DNA from: Pyrenochaeta sp. MPI-SDFR-AT-0127
Taxonomy: Eukaryota; Ascomycota; Dothideomycetes; Pleosporales; Cucurbitariaceae
DNA: 64,000 nucleotides
NCBI GenBank assembly: GCA_020747015.1
Contig: JAGTJM010000011.1
Location: 744,001 to 808,000 of the forward strand
Direction: 5' to 3'
Made by a program: the position numbers and the translations under genes
The notes under the pieces: model-generated
What the model saw: only the letters and a program-made list of their open reading frames with translations
What the model was told of the DNA's origin: nothing
The model's database searches: none
Shown here: positions 44,387-56,989 of the stretch, piece by piece
How positions within the stretch are numbered: the first letter of the stretch is position 1
Layout: every line of letters starts with the position of its first letter

Positions 44387-45748
44387 TCACCTCTTCCACC
44401 CCGACTCTTCCAGAACTGCCAATCGGCGCCCTATGCTGCCAAAGCAGACACAACTACAAAATAGAACGCTACCCACCCAAGTGACCACGGCGAGGTTTTC
44501 ATAGCTGACTATGCCCGCGAATAAATCCTGCTCTACAGGTGCTGTATTCTGTTTGCTTCCCATACTGTTACTGCTAGCAGGCAGCTGTGTGATGTTTGTG
44601 GGAGTCGGTAAAGGAGGTGAAGGTAGGACGTTTGGGTTCGAGAGGAAAATGAAGGAGGTCAGGATGGATGTTACAGCGAGGGAGAAGGATAGGCCAGGTT
44701 TGCTGCGATCAAGTATATACCATAGCGCTGGGTTGACGAGGGCGAGCGTGAGGGTAAGTTGGAGGGTGGACTGCCAAGGGAGGCGACGCTGTCACATGTA
44801 TATCAGCCCAAAGCCGGTTCACGAGCTTGCTTGATCAGAGAGAAAAAAAAGATCAAGACGTACAATAGCGAATGCAATGCCAATGAAAGCGCACACGCTC
44901 CTCACAACGTCATTGATCTGCTCACTGATGGGAGAGTCGCGCCTGTCCGTTTCCTTTTCGTGCACTTGAGTATCCAACTTCTGGCTGTCCCAGACAAGGT
45001 CCACATATGGTAGCAGACTCCCAAGCACAACACCAAAGAGCCCCCAGCTAGCGAGGTATATGGAGCCGCTGCGATCGACGCCCTCGACGTGCACAGCCGC
45101 AAGCTGTCTCGTTTCGTGCAGATGCGAGACAATGAGCCCATAAATGACGCCAAAGGCATAGAGCGCAGAGAGCTTCCCCAGCACAACAGCAAACTTCCAA
45201 GGCCCTTGCCTTGGCTGCTTGGTTGTATGATCGTTCCGCTTACCACAGCTACGCTGTGTTCCTCTCCTCGCCTGGTTCGTCATGCTCAATCCAGCATCAG
45301 GACTGCCCATACCTGTGTCCCATGTGTGGATGCCCATGCCCGAGCGCGCTGGTGTCTCTGCACCGGTCCCCCACGGCGTCTCCGCCATGCTCCTTTCACC
45401 GGCCGTGCCCGAGCCGACATCGTCGTAAATGCCAAACAATGTGCTACTCGTCATGTTCAAAAAGCTCTTATTCCGCGGCGGCGGTGGCAACTTCTCCTTC
45501 TCCTGTTCCTCTGCCTCTTCATTTCGCGAATTATACGTCCGAAGTAAGCGTGCATTCAACTGGGCAAGGAAGTCTGAAGAGCGGCGGCTCTCTGTCGCGC
45601 TAGGAGGTGTCGATTGTGTAAAGGCATGCGTTGGTGAGCCTGCGGAGTCATTGTGCGACGTATTGTCGAAGTTGCGACGCGCAATAGGGCGGTAGATGTG
45701 TGATGAACCTTGGGCCGCGTTGGATGACACCGAGGCGTCGTCTGCCAT
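44387..45748 (-). CDS. INSIG-domain protein (fungal Insig homologue, ER membrane)
   Basis: Exons 45748-44864 and 44788-44387 (75-nt intron, phase 0) give 428 residues. The first 210 residues are polar and disordered (Ser/Pro/Glu-rich). Then comes the membrane domain: KFAVVLGKLSALYAFGVIYG, IYLASWGLFGVVLGSLLPYV, VVRSVCAFIGIAFAIRRLPW with QSTLQLTLTLALVNPALWYI, LSFSLAVTSILTSFIFL and a last segment LAVVTWVGSVLFCSCVCFGS. RRLPWQSTLQ with six predicted spans is the INSIG signature. In yeasts and animals INSIG proteins bind HMG-CoA reductase or SREBP-SCAP and couple sterol level to its synthesis. The splice site is required to join AFAI to RRLPW. The start ATG is the first in the frame after a stretch that reads poorly as protein. 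Confidence 0.88.
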
Positions 45749-46540
45749 GATGCGTGTGTTGTAGTTTCGGTTCCGAACAGAGTTCCGCGATGCGGATTTG
45801 TGTACGTTCGCCGCTGTAGGCACAAGTGTCGACGAGTAAATGCGATACGAAAGAATGAGTGTGAAGGAAGGAAAATTAGAGTCTGAAGGGCCCAGCAAAC
45901 GACCTGGCGTCCTCGTGAATTATTGCACAATCTGGAATGAAGTAGAGCGTCAGTGCACGTGGACGTCAGAGGATTCCGATGCTTGGCCGCATGCGAGTCA
46001 AGCATTGGAGAATTCGCAAACCTACCTCGTATAGGCAATAGATTAGAAATTGAACACCGAGGAACTGTCGAGAGTCTGGTAGGGAATGATTAGCTCGCAC
46101 ATGTAGACTACGTGAATTCATCTGGTATTCAATGCGGCCACGTCCCTACTTGTATCATGGATGGCTTTCATGTGAAAATCGGCTGACTCTTCCGGCGGCG
46201 ATCTTCCATCTCCGCGCTCACCCGCTTTCTCAACAATTTTACTGCATTGAACATATTTATAATTCCATGTGGCTGGTGTTACTACTACTTTAGAGATCAT
46301 GCTGTACTCAGGGCGTACTGTCTCCAATGAACACTAGTCTTGTCGCGTTGCAGCTTTCAAGATGCTGTCTATAACGCCGCGGCAGTATCTATTTTACGGC
46401 TAAACCCCGTACTGCAATCAAGTCCAGCAAAAAATGGTCAAGAATGTGATGCACAGGTTTTGCCGTTATGCCGCTCGCTTCGAATGTCTTCCCATAACCA
46501 AGGCTGGCCCCTCCAGGTCATGATACTAAACACCACTTCC
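45749..46540. other. Intergenic between INSIG and eIF2 gamma genes
   Basis: 792 bp in tandem minus orientation, holding the INSIG promoter/5' UTR and the eIF2 gamma 3' UTR. A 199-codon plus-strand ORF that runs from 46340 into eIF2 gamma is antisense shadow. Confidence 0.5.
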
Positions 46541-48266
46541 TCAATCAACAATCGGTTCGAGGATGTTACCACTAAAATTAACGTAAGCATTTTTCGCTGC
46601 AATGAAAGATACTATGGTGCTTACGCTACGATGTTTGCCCAGCCGATGAGTCGCCAATGCTTCTCGATACGTCGGGATAGGGCAACCTTCTCGCCAATCT
46701 CTGTACATGCAGGCGAAGTGAGGGAGAGTCTGGCAGCATCAGCTTTCACAGCTATAACCTTTGCGCCTGTGGCTGTTGAGCCAATGTTGACCATCTTAAT
46801 GACTGTTAGCTTCGGTCTGTCGGTCCACAATGCAGCTAGAAGTGTGCATACCAGAACTTCGTTCTTCGCAAGCTTGGCAACCTTAGCCTGCTTGCCATCT
46901 GCCGTCTTGACACCGAGTAGTCTTCGTAGAAGGAAGTAATTAACCTCGAGCTCAGTGTAGATGTTGGGTAAATGCCCGCGGAGACCAAGGACGAATCCAA
47001 CAAGGCGGTCTGCACGGCATAGTGTAGGGTCCACACGGGTGCCAACACCTGTGAAGTGTTAGACAGTAGACTCGGTCTTCCTAAGCAATCATCAACGTAC
47101 CAATCAAACCTCCAGGGACCGCAAACTTTAAGTCGTTGTGCTCTGCGAACAAAGACACAACACGCGAAAATATAGGTTTGCACTGAATCTTGCCAGAGCT
47201 ATCCTTGGACACAATCCCAGGCCTAATCTCAATCTCGTCACCCAGTTTCAATACACCCGTCAAGATGCTGCCACCTGCAACACCACCTTTCAAATCGTCT
47301 ATTTCAGCACCAGGTTTGTTCACGTCGAAGGATCGAATGACAATCATGTGAGGCTTCGCAGAAAAGTCCCGTACGGGTACAGGGATCTTGCTGATGAGGT
47401 GTTCGTTGATGGCATCAATATTGAATTTGAGCTGGGCGGAGATGGGAATAATAGGGGAGCCGTCAGCAACTGTTCCTCGGATGAACTTTAGGATCGACTC
47501 GTAGTGTGACGCAGCACTGTCTTCCCGCATTAAATCGACTTTGTTTTGCAGGATGATGATGTGGTTTAGCTTCATGATCTCAATGGCAGCAAGATGCTCA
47601 CTCGTCTGCGGCTGTGGGCAAGATTCGTTTCCAGCAATCAGAAGTAAGGCGGCGTCCATGACTGCTGCACCTGACAACATGGTACTCATGAGAATATCGT
47701 GACCAGGGCAGTCGACAAAAGAGACATGGCGCTTCAGACGGTATTTTCCTCCACAGCCCTCGCGCTCACAGGGCGGATCTACTTCCTTCTCGCTCTTGAA
47801 CGATCGGTAGCATGTTGGGCGGGGACACTCTGGGCTGTCGCACTGGTAGATCTTCGCATTTGCATATCCCAGCTTGATAGTAATATTTCGCTCCAGCTCG
47901 TTCTTGAAACGGACCGTCTGTACACCGGAGATGGCCTTTACTACGGTGCTTTTCCCATGAGCAACGTGACCGATTGTTCCAATGTTGATTGTGGCTTGGC
48001 GGGAAATGATTTCGGGGGACAGTGGGTTTAGCGTCGCGAAATCAATCGTATTTGGATCTGGTTGTTCGCTTGTGCGTGTCAGCTATATTTGCTTGTGTTC
48101 ACATGGTTTGGGTTGTCTGGAAGGCGTACGGAAGTTCTGGTCGCTCCACGGGTACAAGGGGCTCTCTGGTCTTCTTCAGTGCAGATTTCGGCTTCGTTTC
48201 CTCGACCTCGTCTTGTTCAGACACGCTTTCGTCATCGCGGTGCTCATGGTCGCTCTCAGATTCCAT
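46541..48266 (-). CDS. gcd11: Translation initiation factor eIF2 subunit gamma
   Basis: Exons 48266-48130, 48068-47101, 47048-46625 and 46571-46541 (introns 61, 52 and 53 nt) give 519 residues. An acidic N-terminal tail of 45 residues precedes the GTPase domain: G1 GHVAHGKST at residues 79-87, switch region ELERNITIKLGYANAKIYQC, a zinc-ribbon pattern (CDSPECPRPTC and CEREGC), G3 FVDCPGHD and G4 NKVDL. Domains II and III follow (GGVAGGSILTGVLKLGDEI, CTEIGEKVALSRRIEKHWRL). The last exon adds AGNILEPIVD. It is the tRNA- and GTP-binding core of the eIF2 ternary complex. The annotated-looking stop at 46621 lies within a good intron (GTAAGC..TTTAG), so the longer C terminus is preferred. Confidence 0.95.
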
Positions 48267-51104
48267 GATGGGTGGTATTCGTATATCTTCTCAATCAGAT
48301 GAGTAATTGCAGAAGGTACAGTGTGAATTTCGACGTGTTGCGATAAGCGCTATATGGAGCTTGATGTTGTGGGAGTTGGACTCGAATTCCCACAAAAGTG
48401 ACTCAAACGCAGTCCAGAGTTCATAGTGGGTGGTGGCGGGGCAGGCTCTGGTCCAATCGGCCAAATGTCTGCCGGGCACCGAAGCCGACGACAAAACTTT
48501 CTTCCTGCGCGCCCCCAACCTTCTCTTTCATTATTGAACAACGCAAATTTGCACACTCACGAAAAGCATTTTCTTTGGAGAGACCCGTCGTCTACGGATG
48601 GTGTGAGGTCTCCATGAGAACGAAAACCGTCTGTGAAGTGGAGAGGAAACACAGTGGCTGATCTTGGGTGCGGTTTCTTCCTGCTTTCGCAATGGGAGAG
48701 AGCGCAATGATCGGTCCTACATCACTTTAGTTACTATTCGACATGGTCATCAACCTGATTTGACTTGACTTGACGTGTTCGATTTCACATCGACGGTCGC
48801 CCTCGCATCACAGGCTCCTGGTCGCAGGTGAACACCACAAACTTCCACGACGTTGTTCCCTGAGCTCGTTGATGCATCCGAGTGACATGTCGCATCTTCT
48901 TACGTCAGAGCGGGGCTATCGCAGGTGCGCTTCGCTCCGTTGCCCTCGTGCTCTCTGGCCTCGTATACAGAGCAAGTCGTGTCTGCCCTTTCAACCATCT
49001 CGAGTTGCGCCGCGCGGTACCTAACTTGACGGGCATTTCATTATTTGCATGGAGTCCCGCTAGCGAAGATAAACCATATTTGGATAACAACGCCCGTGTC
49101 AATGCATTGACCAAGAGAAGGAAAGCCTGCCAATCAGTGCAACAGGAACAGTGACGGTCATAATCGTCAATTATCCTCGGTCATCAAAACATATCAAATC
49201 TCACGATCTTGCGTCTTTGCTCTGTGCACTTGGCGGGCATCCGAGGTCTATCGTGTTCATATCTATGAACACTACCTTTCACGGATGGGGACAATCATGA
49301 GCTCTGGCAGCGGGCTCTTGTTGTTGGCAATCTCGACGCAACAAGGAGAATAATGAAGAACAGGTGAAGAGTTGAGTATGTATTCGATCATTTAAACGGC
49401 GTTGGAATCAATCTTGGGAATGGTGATGTGACGTGAATTCAATATACTGCATGGATGTTCTCTGAGAGCTTAACCGTTAAGAGCCTAACCGAAGCCGTCA
49501 CTTCTCACTGAGATGTCTGTCAACACGACCCTTTGGAGTTTGGTGATATGCATATAACAGTTCAGTCTTATTTGCTGTCTTAGTTCTACTAAGTCCTCTC
49601 ACGGCCACTATCTTTTTATTCTGGGACCCAAGGAATGCCAGTTAAGTGCAGTCTGTCGTATGTGCGCCGTGCCCTTCGTCCAGACCGTTCACTTTAATTG
49701 ACGCCGCTTTTAATTCATAGCAACGCTCAATCCGGCAAGTTAAGAGCATATCTGCGTGGATACAGTATCGAATTCAAATGAAGCTATTACGCTTGGTGAA
49801 TATATCATGGGTGAGGATTTCAACTGAGAGTCAATGGAAGCGCCGGAAGACAACACAAACTCTCAATTCGACGCAGTAAACATTGTCTTTGTCAATTCTC
49901 ATATAATAAGCATCAAAATATATCGGATCGGTCTCGGCAGTGGCAGTTCTAAACCGAAACAAATCACGACCGAGTATGACATTGTTGTAACTATAATGCC
50001 GCGGCAACAAGAAGAGGATGTGGACTATTAAGGCTTACTACATTGTGGGTGGATATAGTTTTAATGATTGCTGACATAGGTCAAAGAAATTCACCATCAG
50101 CCTGAAACAGCGTAAAGAAGATCATCTGCGTTGTTTCTCCTTTATTGGCACTGGCACGTCTTATGGCCGCACTCCGCCTCTTTTTCTTCCTTAAGCCCAT
50201 CAAGTATATATGGTCCTTGCTTCATGGATGGTCTCGTAGAAGTTTTATATGCTTGAAATAACCCTATCTCATCATATTTGCTCCCACGTGTCATTCGGCA
50301 TAAACTGGCCGGCGCATCTCGCTTTGCCGGCCAATCCAATATCAATGGACGATGCGAAGTAGGTATCTGCAGCCATGCATATATCAAGTTTATGACTCCC
50401 GGCCCCGTTGTGAGACACTTTCAGACTTAGGAGCATTAACCAGCTGCTGGCTACAACAGACTGTCTTTAATATAGTGTGATACATAAGAGCGCATGTGAA
50501 TCGAAGTCCTTCAAGGCATCCAATAATAATGATAGAACAGTTAGTCTCAGTTTCGAGGTCATCATGGTAACGGTAATTGGCACGACAAAGAACACGGTAG
50601 AGGATTGAGATCAATGTTTGTCTTTTCTGCACGAGGAGTAATTATGGGATGCTGATTAAGGAAATAAAGTATTGAGAGACATGCCATTACCTGCAAGATC
50701 CTGGAACCAGAATATATATTACGCTGGTAATCGTTCAGGCTAAATGGGAATGTTTATCATTCGGGATTAATTGTCGCACAAGCAATAAGGTAGTCATATC
50801 GGTAATATGCTAGCTCTGCATTTCTAGTGGCCCGACATACATAGATATAACACAGTTGCGATACACCACATTGACTCTGCCTCAGAAAGCAATGTAAAGT
50901 GGCAATGCTGCACCAGTTCCTAACTACCGAACGTGATGTATTTAAGCGACGCACAGGAGAGCTCCAATCACCAAATAAGGGGCCTGGCAATGGTTGGACA
51001 GCCATCAGTACTTCACTTTCTTGAATACAGTTGATAGCCACTCAAAATAAATCCGGTCATGTTTTCGAATCAACAGAATTCGATAAAATATCAAATATTG
51101 TTCC
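48267..51104. other. 2.8-kb intergenic region without recognised gene
   Basis: The largest gap in the window, between the divergent eIF2 gamma and DUF8021 genes. The first 300 bp are the eIF2 gamma promoter and 5' UTR. Short ORFs such as 48882-49154 plus and 50142-50387 minus show no known motif. No tRNA or repeat array was seen. Confidence 0.5.
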
Positions 51105-51978
51105 ATGATGCGTAACTCTACCGTCATCCTCATCAGCCTCCTGACGACCCAGGCCTCTGCAGCATGTACCCGTGAACAACTCAAGATTGTTACCGGTGAG
51201 CTGTGAGTGACTACGTATGGAGTGAGTGACCTCAAACTGACTTCGCACTCTATGTTCTGGCAGTCACATTGCTCAATCTGCTGGCCTGACATCCTTCGAC
51301 TCCCTCGCCGATACCGTGACAGTTACCGAAAATCGTAAAAAGGTCGATATTCAATCGAGTATTCTCTCCAAGTCCCTGAAGATCGACCATTCACGATCTC
51401 AGCACGATGTCCCTCAATGTGCCACCTTCAGCGAGTTCATCGTCAGCAACCCGGCAGCTCCCTACGTCATTGCAACGCAACTACGACTAGATAATATCAC
51501 GAACAAGGTGTTGCAAATTGACAGCATCGTAACGACCAAGGGCGACTGGCTGTTCAATGTCACTGGAACTTATTACTGGGCATCGCGGGAAAAATGGGAT
51601 CCCATTCCCCCAGGCAAACGTGATACACGCGCGGTCATCAAAGCAGCAGGTGACGCGTATTGTGACTTATTCAATGACAAAAAAGTCAAGGTGCCGTGGG
51701 GTCAGCCATGCGCACGACTCGAGGGCGGCGCATATACTGGAAAAGGTCAGGCGAACGACAGATGTGATGTTGGTGTTCCGAGTGGCGTGAAGTTGGTAAA
51801 TAGACAGTATATTATTGATGAGGAATACGGAACTGTGGATATTATTATGGATTTTGGTGGCACGGCCGGTACGGTAGGGGCAGGAGGATTGCCAGATAGT
51901 CACGAATTCAGGGTTGAAGGGGGGAAGTTAAGGTATATCCACACTTTGAGTAGTTGTGGAGGTAAAGCGTGCATGTAA
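51105..51978 (+). CDS. Secreted DUF8021-type fungal protein
   Basis: Exons 51105-51202 and 51264-51978 (61-nt intron, GTGAGT..GGCAG) give 270 residues. MMRNSTVILISLLTTQASA is a clear signal peptide with cleavage before AC. The mature part has SFDSLADTVTVTENRKKVDI, and then a C-terminal domain with KAAGDAYCDLFNDKKVKVPW, CARLEGGAYTGKGQANDRCD, VGVPSGVKLVNRQYIIDEEY, MDFGGTAGTVGAGGLPDSHE and FRVEGGKLRYIHTLSSCGG, the pattern of the widespread secreted domain of unknown function now called DUF8021. Four to six cysteines could form disulfides. It is probably released from the cell; a role at the host or environment surface is inference. ATGATG at the start leaves a one-residue ambiguity. Confidence 0.85.
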
Positions 51979-52383
51979 TGAGTATATGACGGACGTCCAA
52001 ATCAGAGTCAAAAACCATACGTACGGATCGTGATAAGGTACGGTGTTGGCATTCATCAACGTCAGTATGGTCTTCACGAGGATAGCGATGAAAGAGTCCA
52101 GAAATTGTCAAACGACCAATGAACATCTGATCCACACACAGGTATGGCAATGAAACATCAAATATAGTAGTTTCGAAGCCAAAGGAGCCATAGTTATAGC
52201 TTGTCTTCGATACGCGCGTGCCAAAGTACGCTCTGCCCAAGAGGAGGTGGAATTTCACCAATTCCACCGCCACCTTCTCTGTGAACACAATCAAATTCAG
52301 CACCAAGTAGCTGTCTAGGGTGCGCGTGGGAGCTCAAGATGTTTACCAACCAAAATTGATGCTATGAAATATAGGTAATTTTC
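51979..52383. other. Convergent intergenic region
   Basis: 405 bp between the 3' ends of the DUF8021 and Rad60-like genes. Nothing recognised. Confidence 0.5.
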
Positions 52384-53903
52384 TTATTTGAAGTGGACTT
52401 CTATTACGTCCATGTCTTCGATCTCAGTGTCAGCAATAGTGTCCAAGGGTGAAAGACGATCCCCATCAAATGTGAGAGTGAGTGGTTGGTTTTGGTCAAT
52501 ACTGAGTTTCGTTTTATAGGCTTGCGCAATGTGGGCAAATGTGGACTCCTGAACTTGAAGGTCAGTAGAAGGTCAGTAGATGGGCAAAGACCTGAAGGAA
52601 TGACCGGAATGCCCAAAGCTAACACACGAGTAGACAAGGGGTGTTTCCACATACTGGATTTACTGATAGGCGGAATTCTCCTTTCCCTTTTGCTTTTAGG
52701 ATAAGGCGGACCTTGGTCGTTATTGGAGCTAGTGCTGGCTTTGGATCTTCTTCGACGACTGGTACCACCTCGGCAGCAGTCTTTCTCACTGCGGCGTCTG
52801 CAGCGACTTCTTTCTTACGCTGCTGGAGGAGCGCTTCCGTCCAGGCTTCGACAACTACCTTGGGCAGGTTGATATCATCGTAGATGTTTGAGTCCCCCTC
52901 AATGGACACGTTTCCCTTGTCATCCAGTTGTATGCCCAGTCTTTTAATGGTGGTGCTATCATAAACGCGTGTGCCTTTCCAAGTAAAGAAGACATTCTGT
53001 GCTATTTCGGCAGAATACCCTTGTTTCTCACACCACGCTCGTCGTGACTTCTCGATGGTGCTGTCTATGCGCACTTTCACCATCAGAGGGTTTGCACCGA
53101 GAATTTCAGGGTTGATCAATAATTGTACAATGGGAGCCTTAGAAGGCTCGCCATTTACTGGTGGTATAGCAGCGTACTGCGCCCTGTGTACAGCTCGCTG
53201 TCTCGCCTTTGCTTCTAGTGCAGCGAGCGTGGGGTCAAGAAGCTCTTCGAGGTCGTCGTGAATGGGGGGGCGCATGGATGATATCGGAGGCATGTGCCGA
53301 TTGCGAAGTCCCGAGCAAGATGCAATAGTGAGGGTTGAAGTGTCTTTGAAGGAATTTGAGGTATATTGCGCGTCATTATTAGCCTCTTCGTCATCATTCA
53401 GGTCTATGATGAGTGCTTCCTTGTGGGTTGACATATCTGAAGACGATGTTGATTTGACCAGCGAATCGTAGCGTCCTGCTGGTGGGCTTGATGAAGTATA
53501 CGCGGGCGCTGGAGATAATGATTTTCTACTGCGCCTGTATCGGTATCAATCAGTTATAATGATATAGAAACCAAAGGATGTGTGCGTACGCTTTCGAGAC
53601 TGCCGTGCCAGATCTTGATGCAGGCCCCCCACTCCTTCTCGGTAGGCTGGGCTCTGCCTGACGCTCAGCCAACATCTTCTGCCGCTTCCCGTCGTGTTGC
53701 TCTGCCTGCTTGTGCTGTTGCTCCAATACCGTCTTGCGCTCCTCCTCTGCCCGGTGCCTGATTTGCTCTGCAACAATGTACTTGAACTCGTTGGTGTGGC
53801 TGAACATGTCCTGGCCCTCTTTCTTCGTGACGTCCTGCCATGCCGCTCGTTTGAAAAATGATCGCTTCTTCGGCACGGACGCGCCTTGGGTATTGTCGGT
53901 CAT
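52384..53903 (-). CDS. Rad60/NIP45/Esc2-type protein with C-terminal SUMO-like domain
   Basis: Working model: exons 53903-53590, 53486-52655 and 52548-52384, 436 residues. The N-terminal part is charged (KKRSFFKRAAWQDVTKKEGQ, then a long KQAEQHDGKRQKMLAERQ helix). The middle carries IIDLNDDEE, a SUMO-interacting-like motif. A first SUMO-like fold spans LLINPEILGANPLMVKVRID to FFTWKGTRVYDSTTIKRLGI. The C-terminal Rad60-SLD domain is split by the last intron: KVRLILKAKGKGEFRLSVNP joined to ESTFAHIAQAYKTKLSIDQN and TLTFDGDRLSPLDTIAD. Rad60-family proteins aid recombination-dependent genome stability through SUMO-pathway contacts. The first junction is unresolved: the best donor (53589) and the nearest acceptor (before 53535) disagree in phase. 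I used the acceptor before 53486, which keeps the frame but is weak. Divergent from LSM6. Confidence 0.78.
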
Positions 53904-54207
53904 ATTGGCGCGGCGGCATGGAGGTGGTGGCAACAGAGCGCGCCGAGAGATTAAGAAAGACCCGAAGAGCGGGGCTCAACGCGCAGTCACGTTTTTTGCA
54001 GACGCGAACAATCGGCTCCAATCGGCTCTCTATACACCAACGCACAAGTGACTTGCGCCTGGCTTCCAACAACAATACAACTAGTTAGACTACATTATTT
54101 AGTCGCTTTAGATACACAGGAGAGATCTGCGGTTGGTCTTATACGGCCCATTACCGGATGCACAAGCTGACTGTTCGCCGACACAGACACATACCCAAGC
54201 TCAAATT
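53904..54207. promoter_or_regulatory. Divergent promoter region of Rad60-like gene and LSM6
   Basis: 304 bp separating two divergent start codons, so the core promoters are close together or shared. No named element identified. Confidence 0.45.
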
Positions 54208-54578
54208 ATGTCCACCAACGGCGAGAGTCCAGCGCCAGAGACTGTGGGTGACTCGAGAGATCCCAGTGGCTTTCTGAGCGAGATCATCGGCGCTCCTGTC
54301 ACTGTCAAACTGAACTCTGGCATCATCTACAAAGGTATTCTTCAACACTTTCGCGTTTGGCTATGATCTCTTACATCTGCACAGGTGATCTTCAGTCGGT
54401 TGATGGCTACATGAACATTGCCCTGGAACGATGCAGGGAAATATCAGATGGCCGAGTAACTCGAAACTGGGGTGATGCCTTCGTACGAGGCAACAACGGT
54501 ATACTATCCAGACTGTCTTCATGTCCTGCTTAACTGACTTGGTATGCAGTCACGTATATTTGCGCAGACAACGTGTGA
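54208..54578 (+). CDS. lsm6: U6 snRNA-associated Sm-like protein LSm6
   Basis: Exons 54208-54334, 54385-54498 and 54550-54578 (introns 50 and 51 nt) give 89 residues. After a short polar start come FLSEIIGAPVTVKLNSGIIY and KGDLQSVDGYMNIALERCRE (Sm1 motif), then WGDAFVRGNNVTYICA (Sm2 motif), a full match to LSm6 including the GDAFVRGNNV block. LSm6 is part of the LSm1-7 ring in cytoplasmic mRNA decay and the LSm2-8 ring on U6 snRNA in the nucleus. Both introns interrupt codons in phase 1 and restore conserved residues. Confidence 0.95.
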
Positions 54579-56989
54579 TTGTGTCAAGAGCTTGGGACCT
54601 CAACTTGAGAAGTGGAACTGATCCACGTTACTTTGTCTGATTGCTTCTGGACTCGGGGAACTTCTTCAATAAGTTTCAATTTGATCGGGTGCCTCTCCTG
54701 TGGCCTGTAACCACAAACAGCGTCTTCCGTACCCAACAATATTTAAGATTGCAAGTTCGCTGTAGAAGTAAATTCTACTACCTAATCGCGATTGATTGCG
54801 CTCCTTCATATTGCTAAAGTCATGGGAGCCTGGTTCAGGCCGCGACGTCAGGTTTATGGAACTCTAACAATGCTCCACTGCCTCTTCGTTCTTCACTATG
54901 GCCCAGCCGATAATTTTTGCGAGGCCCTCCGAACTTCAATGCATCCACCACAATATTCTCCCATTATAGAATACTTCTATCCATTGTTCACTTATTGATC
55001 TGAAGTCTTGCAGTAACAGCTTTCCGTTCGAAGATTTTACTCGCCATTAGCCCTACCTTTGTGTAACTTGAACCGGTCGGACTCTTCCTCACTGTCACGG
55101 CACCCTCTGCATATAATCCCCATGTACGCAAACCACAATTGCGACAGTTCACCTCCCCTTCGATCTTCGACCCGTAGCTCCAAACTCAGCTAAGATCAGA
55201 CCTTCAATGCCTTGCGGTTTTAAGTCTTTTCCATAACCAAACTCACCATCATTCCTTACTTCTGGTTAAATGCATGGAACATTTGCCCGCCATAACGCGT
55301 TCAGCTTAAGAACTTTTGATGCATTATGGCAGTTCATCAAGTCCACGTCCTCTTCTTTCATCGTAGAACATCACTCAATGAAGCCATCTCCTGAACCCCT
55401 TCGATCCAAGCCCAGCGCTTCTTACCAGCCGCAACGATTGCCCAAGTAGTACAGACTCAAGCGGCAACGACTGAGTTTGAAAAGGAGAGCTCTTCCATCT
55501 GCAGAAGGGTGTGAATATGTTCGAAGAAGAGCAAGATGCACCATAATCCTGACCTACATCCAGCAGAGGATCCCGCAATATCCAGAATACGAGAACGTGT
55601 GGATAGGCCAGATATTAACCACCCGACCCCCACCCCCCTCTCAATCCCAAGTTCTCCTCCACGGCCAAAGCTGAAACATACAAGATGAGCACTTACATAT
55701 CGCATTGCTAAGCATTGCTCTTACTAACTATTTGTACAAGGCCAATACTCTGTTTCAACGGTTAGCGTTCAAGACACCTATCAGCCGTTTGGTGTACAAC
55801 AAGGCTTTAATGTGATCCACAATTTACTTGGTCCGCTTGCCAGTAGAAGGGAACAATTCAGCTGGAAAAAAGTATTGGATTCAATTGCCTACACCTGATC
55901 GACGTGATGCTCGCAAGACCCAAGACCAGAATAATTGCCCTGTGAACATATGAATGAGCAAAATTCTACTCCATATTGAGACACCATGAAAAGGCTCTTC
56001 TACGAAGTGACAATAAGAAAACTGGGACATTATACCTGACATATTCAATGCTCAGTCCAAGAGATTTTCTGGCGGACTGAGCCTTCAAGCCAAACTAAAG
56101 TCATAGATTTCACCAACTTGGCGTTCAATCGCTATTCGTCGCAATCGATACCATCAGGGGGATAGACAGATAGATTAGCAAGACAGCAATCTTCATCTTC
56201 ACCTACGTTTTTATGCCAGATATCGCGACTATGATCATATTAAGCTCTCTCTCTCTCTCATGTTGGAAAGTTGGTTGAAATTGGTTTTCGTCCTGGCAAA
56301 GCAACCATGGCTCAATCCTTAGCTTCCCGTGAGTATATGTGACGTGCTAAGCTGTGAATTACTATGTTACTGCCGCGCCACCGCAGGCAGAAGATCATGG
56401 TAGACTAGCCGACTGGATTGACATGCTAGACCTTCTACTCCAGTCAGGGAGACTCTTATGCTACGTAGGAGTACTGGTGATACGACACTCTTTTCATTTG
56501 ATTATTAATGTCGCCTTTTCTTCGATTAAATTCTTCCCCTACATCATGTTTTCGGTATTTTCTTTAATTATGGCTCCTAAGGAAGGTGCCTTCCATTTTC
56601 GATGTCAGATACAAACACATTATTACCAGATACCTGATGTAACCAATCTATCCTGATGATTGATAACTAGTGTATCGCAGCGAAGAGCTTGTTATCGAGC
56701 TATACAAAGAGATGGGTTGTCTTGCCAGCGAGTAGTACAGAGTAAGATTGGGACAAGATGCGAAGAGATGCAGATAATGTTGCATTTTTTTTAGAAGGAG
56801 TTGTTGTGAATAGAAACATGTACACCCATTTCCTTAGTCTGCGTCGATGATTCTAGTTTGGCACTGACCCCTATGATAATCTACTGACCTCATGCCTTAA
56901 GTAGATGGAGCATCTGGAACAAGGTCTATCAACTTTGCAGTAGATGAATCAAGGTACGATTCACAAGCTTTCTTCTAGAAATCTCAACA
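54579..56989. other. 2.4-kb convergent intergenic region without recognised gene
   Basis: Between the 3' ends of LSM6 and the DUF4246 gene. Moderately AT-rich, with a short CT-dinucleotide run near 56248. Short ORFs (for example 56354-56656 plus) show no motif. No RNA gene recognised. Confidence 0.5.

Noticed and set aside
46340..46939. 199-codon plus-strand ORF
   Set aside because: Runs antisense into eIF2 gamma; no motif in the non-overlapping part.
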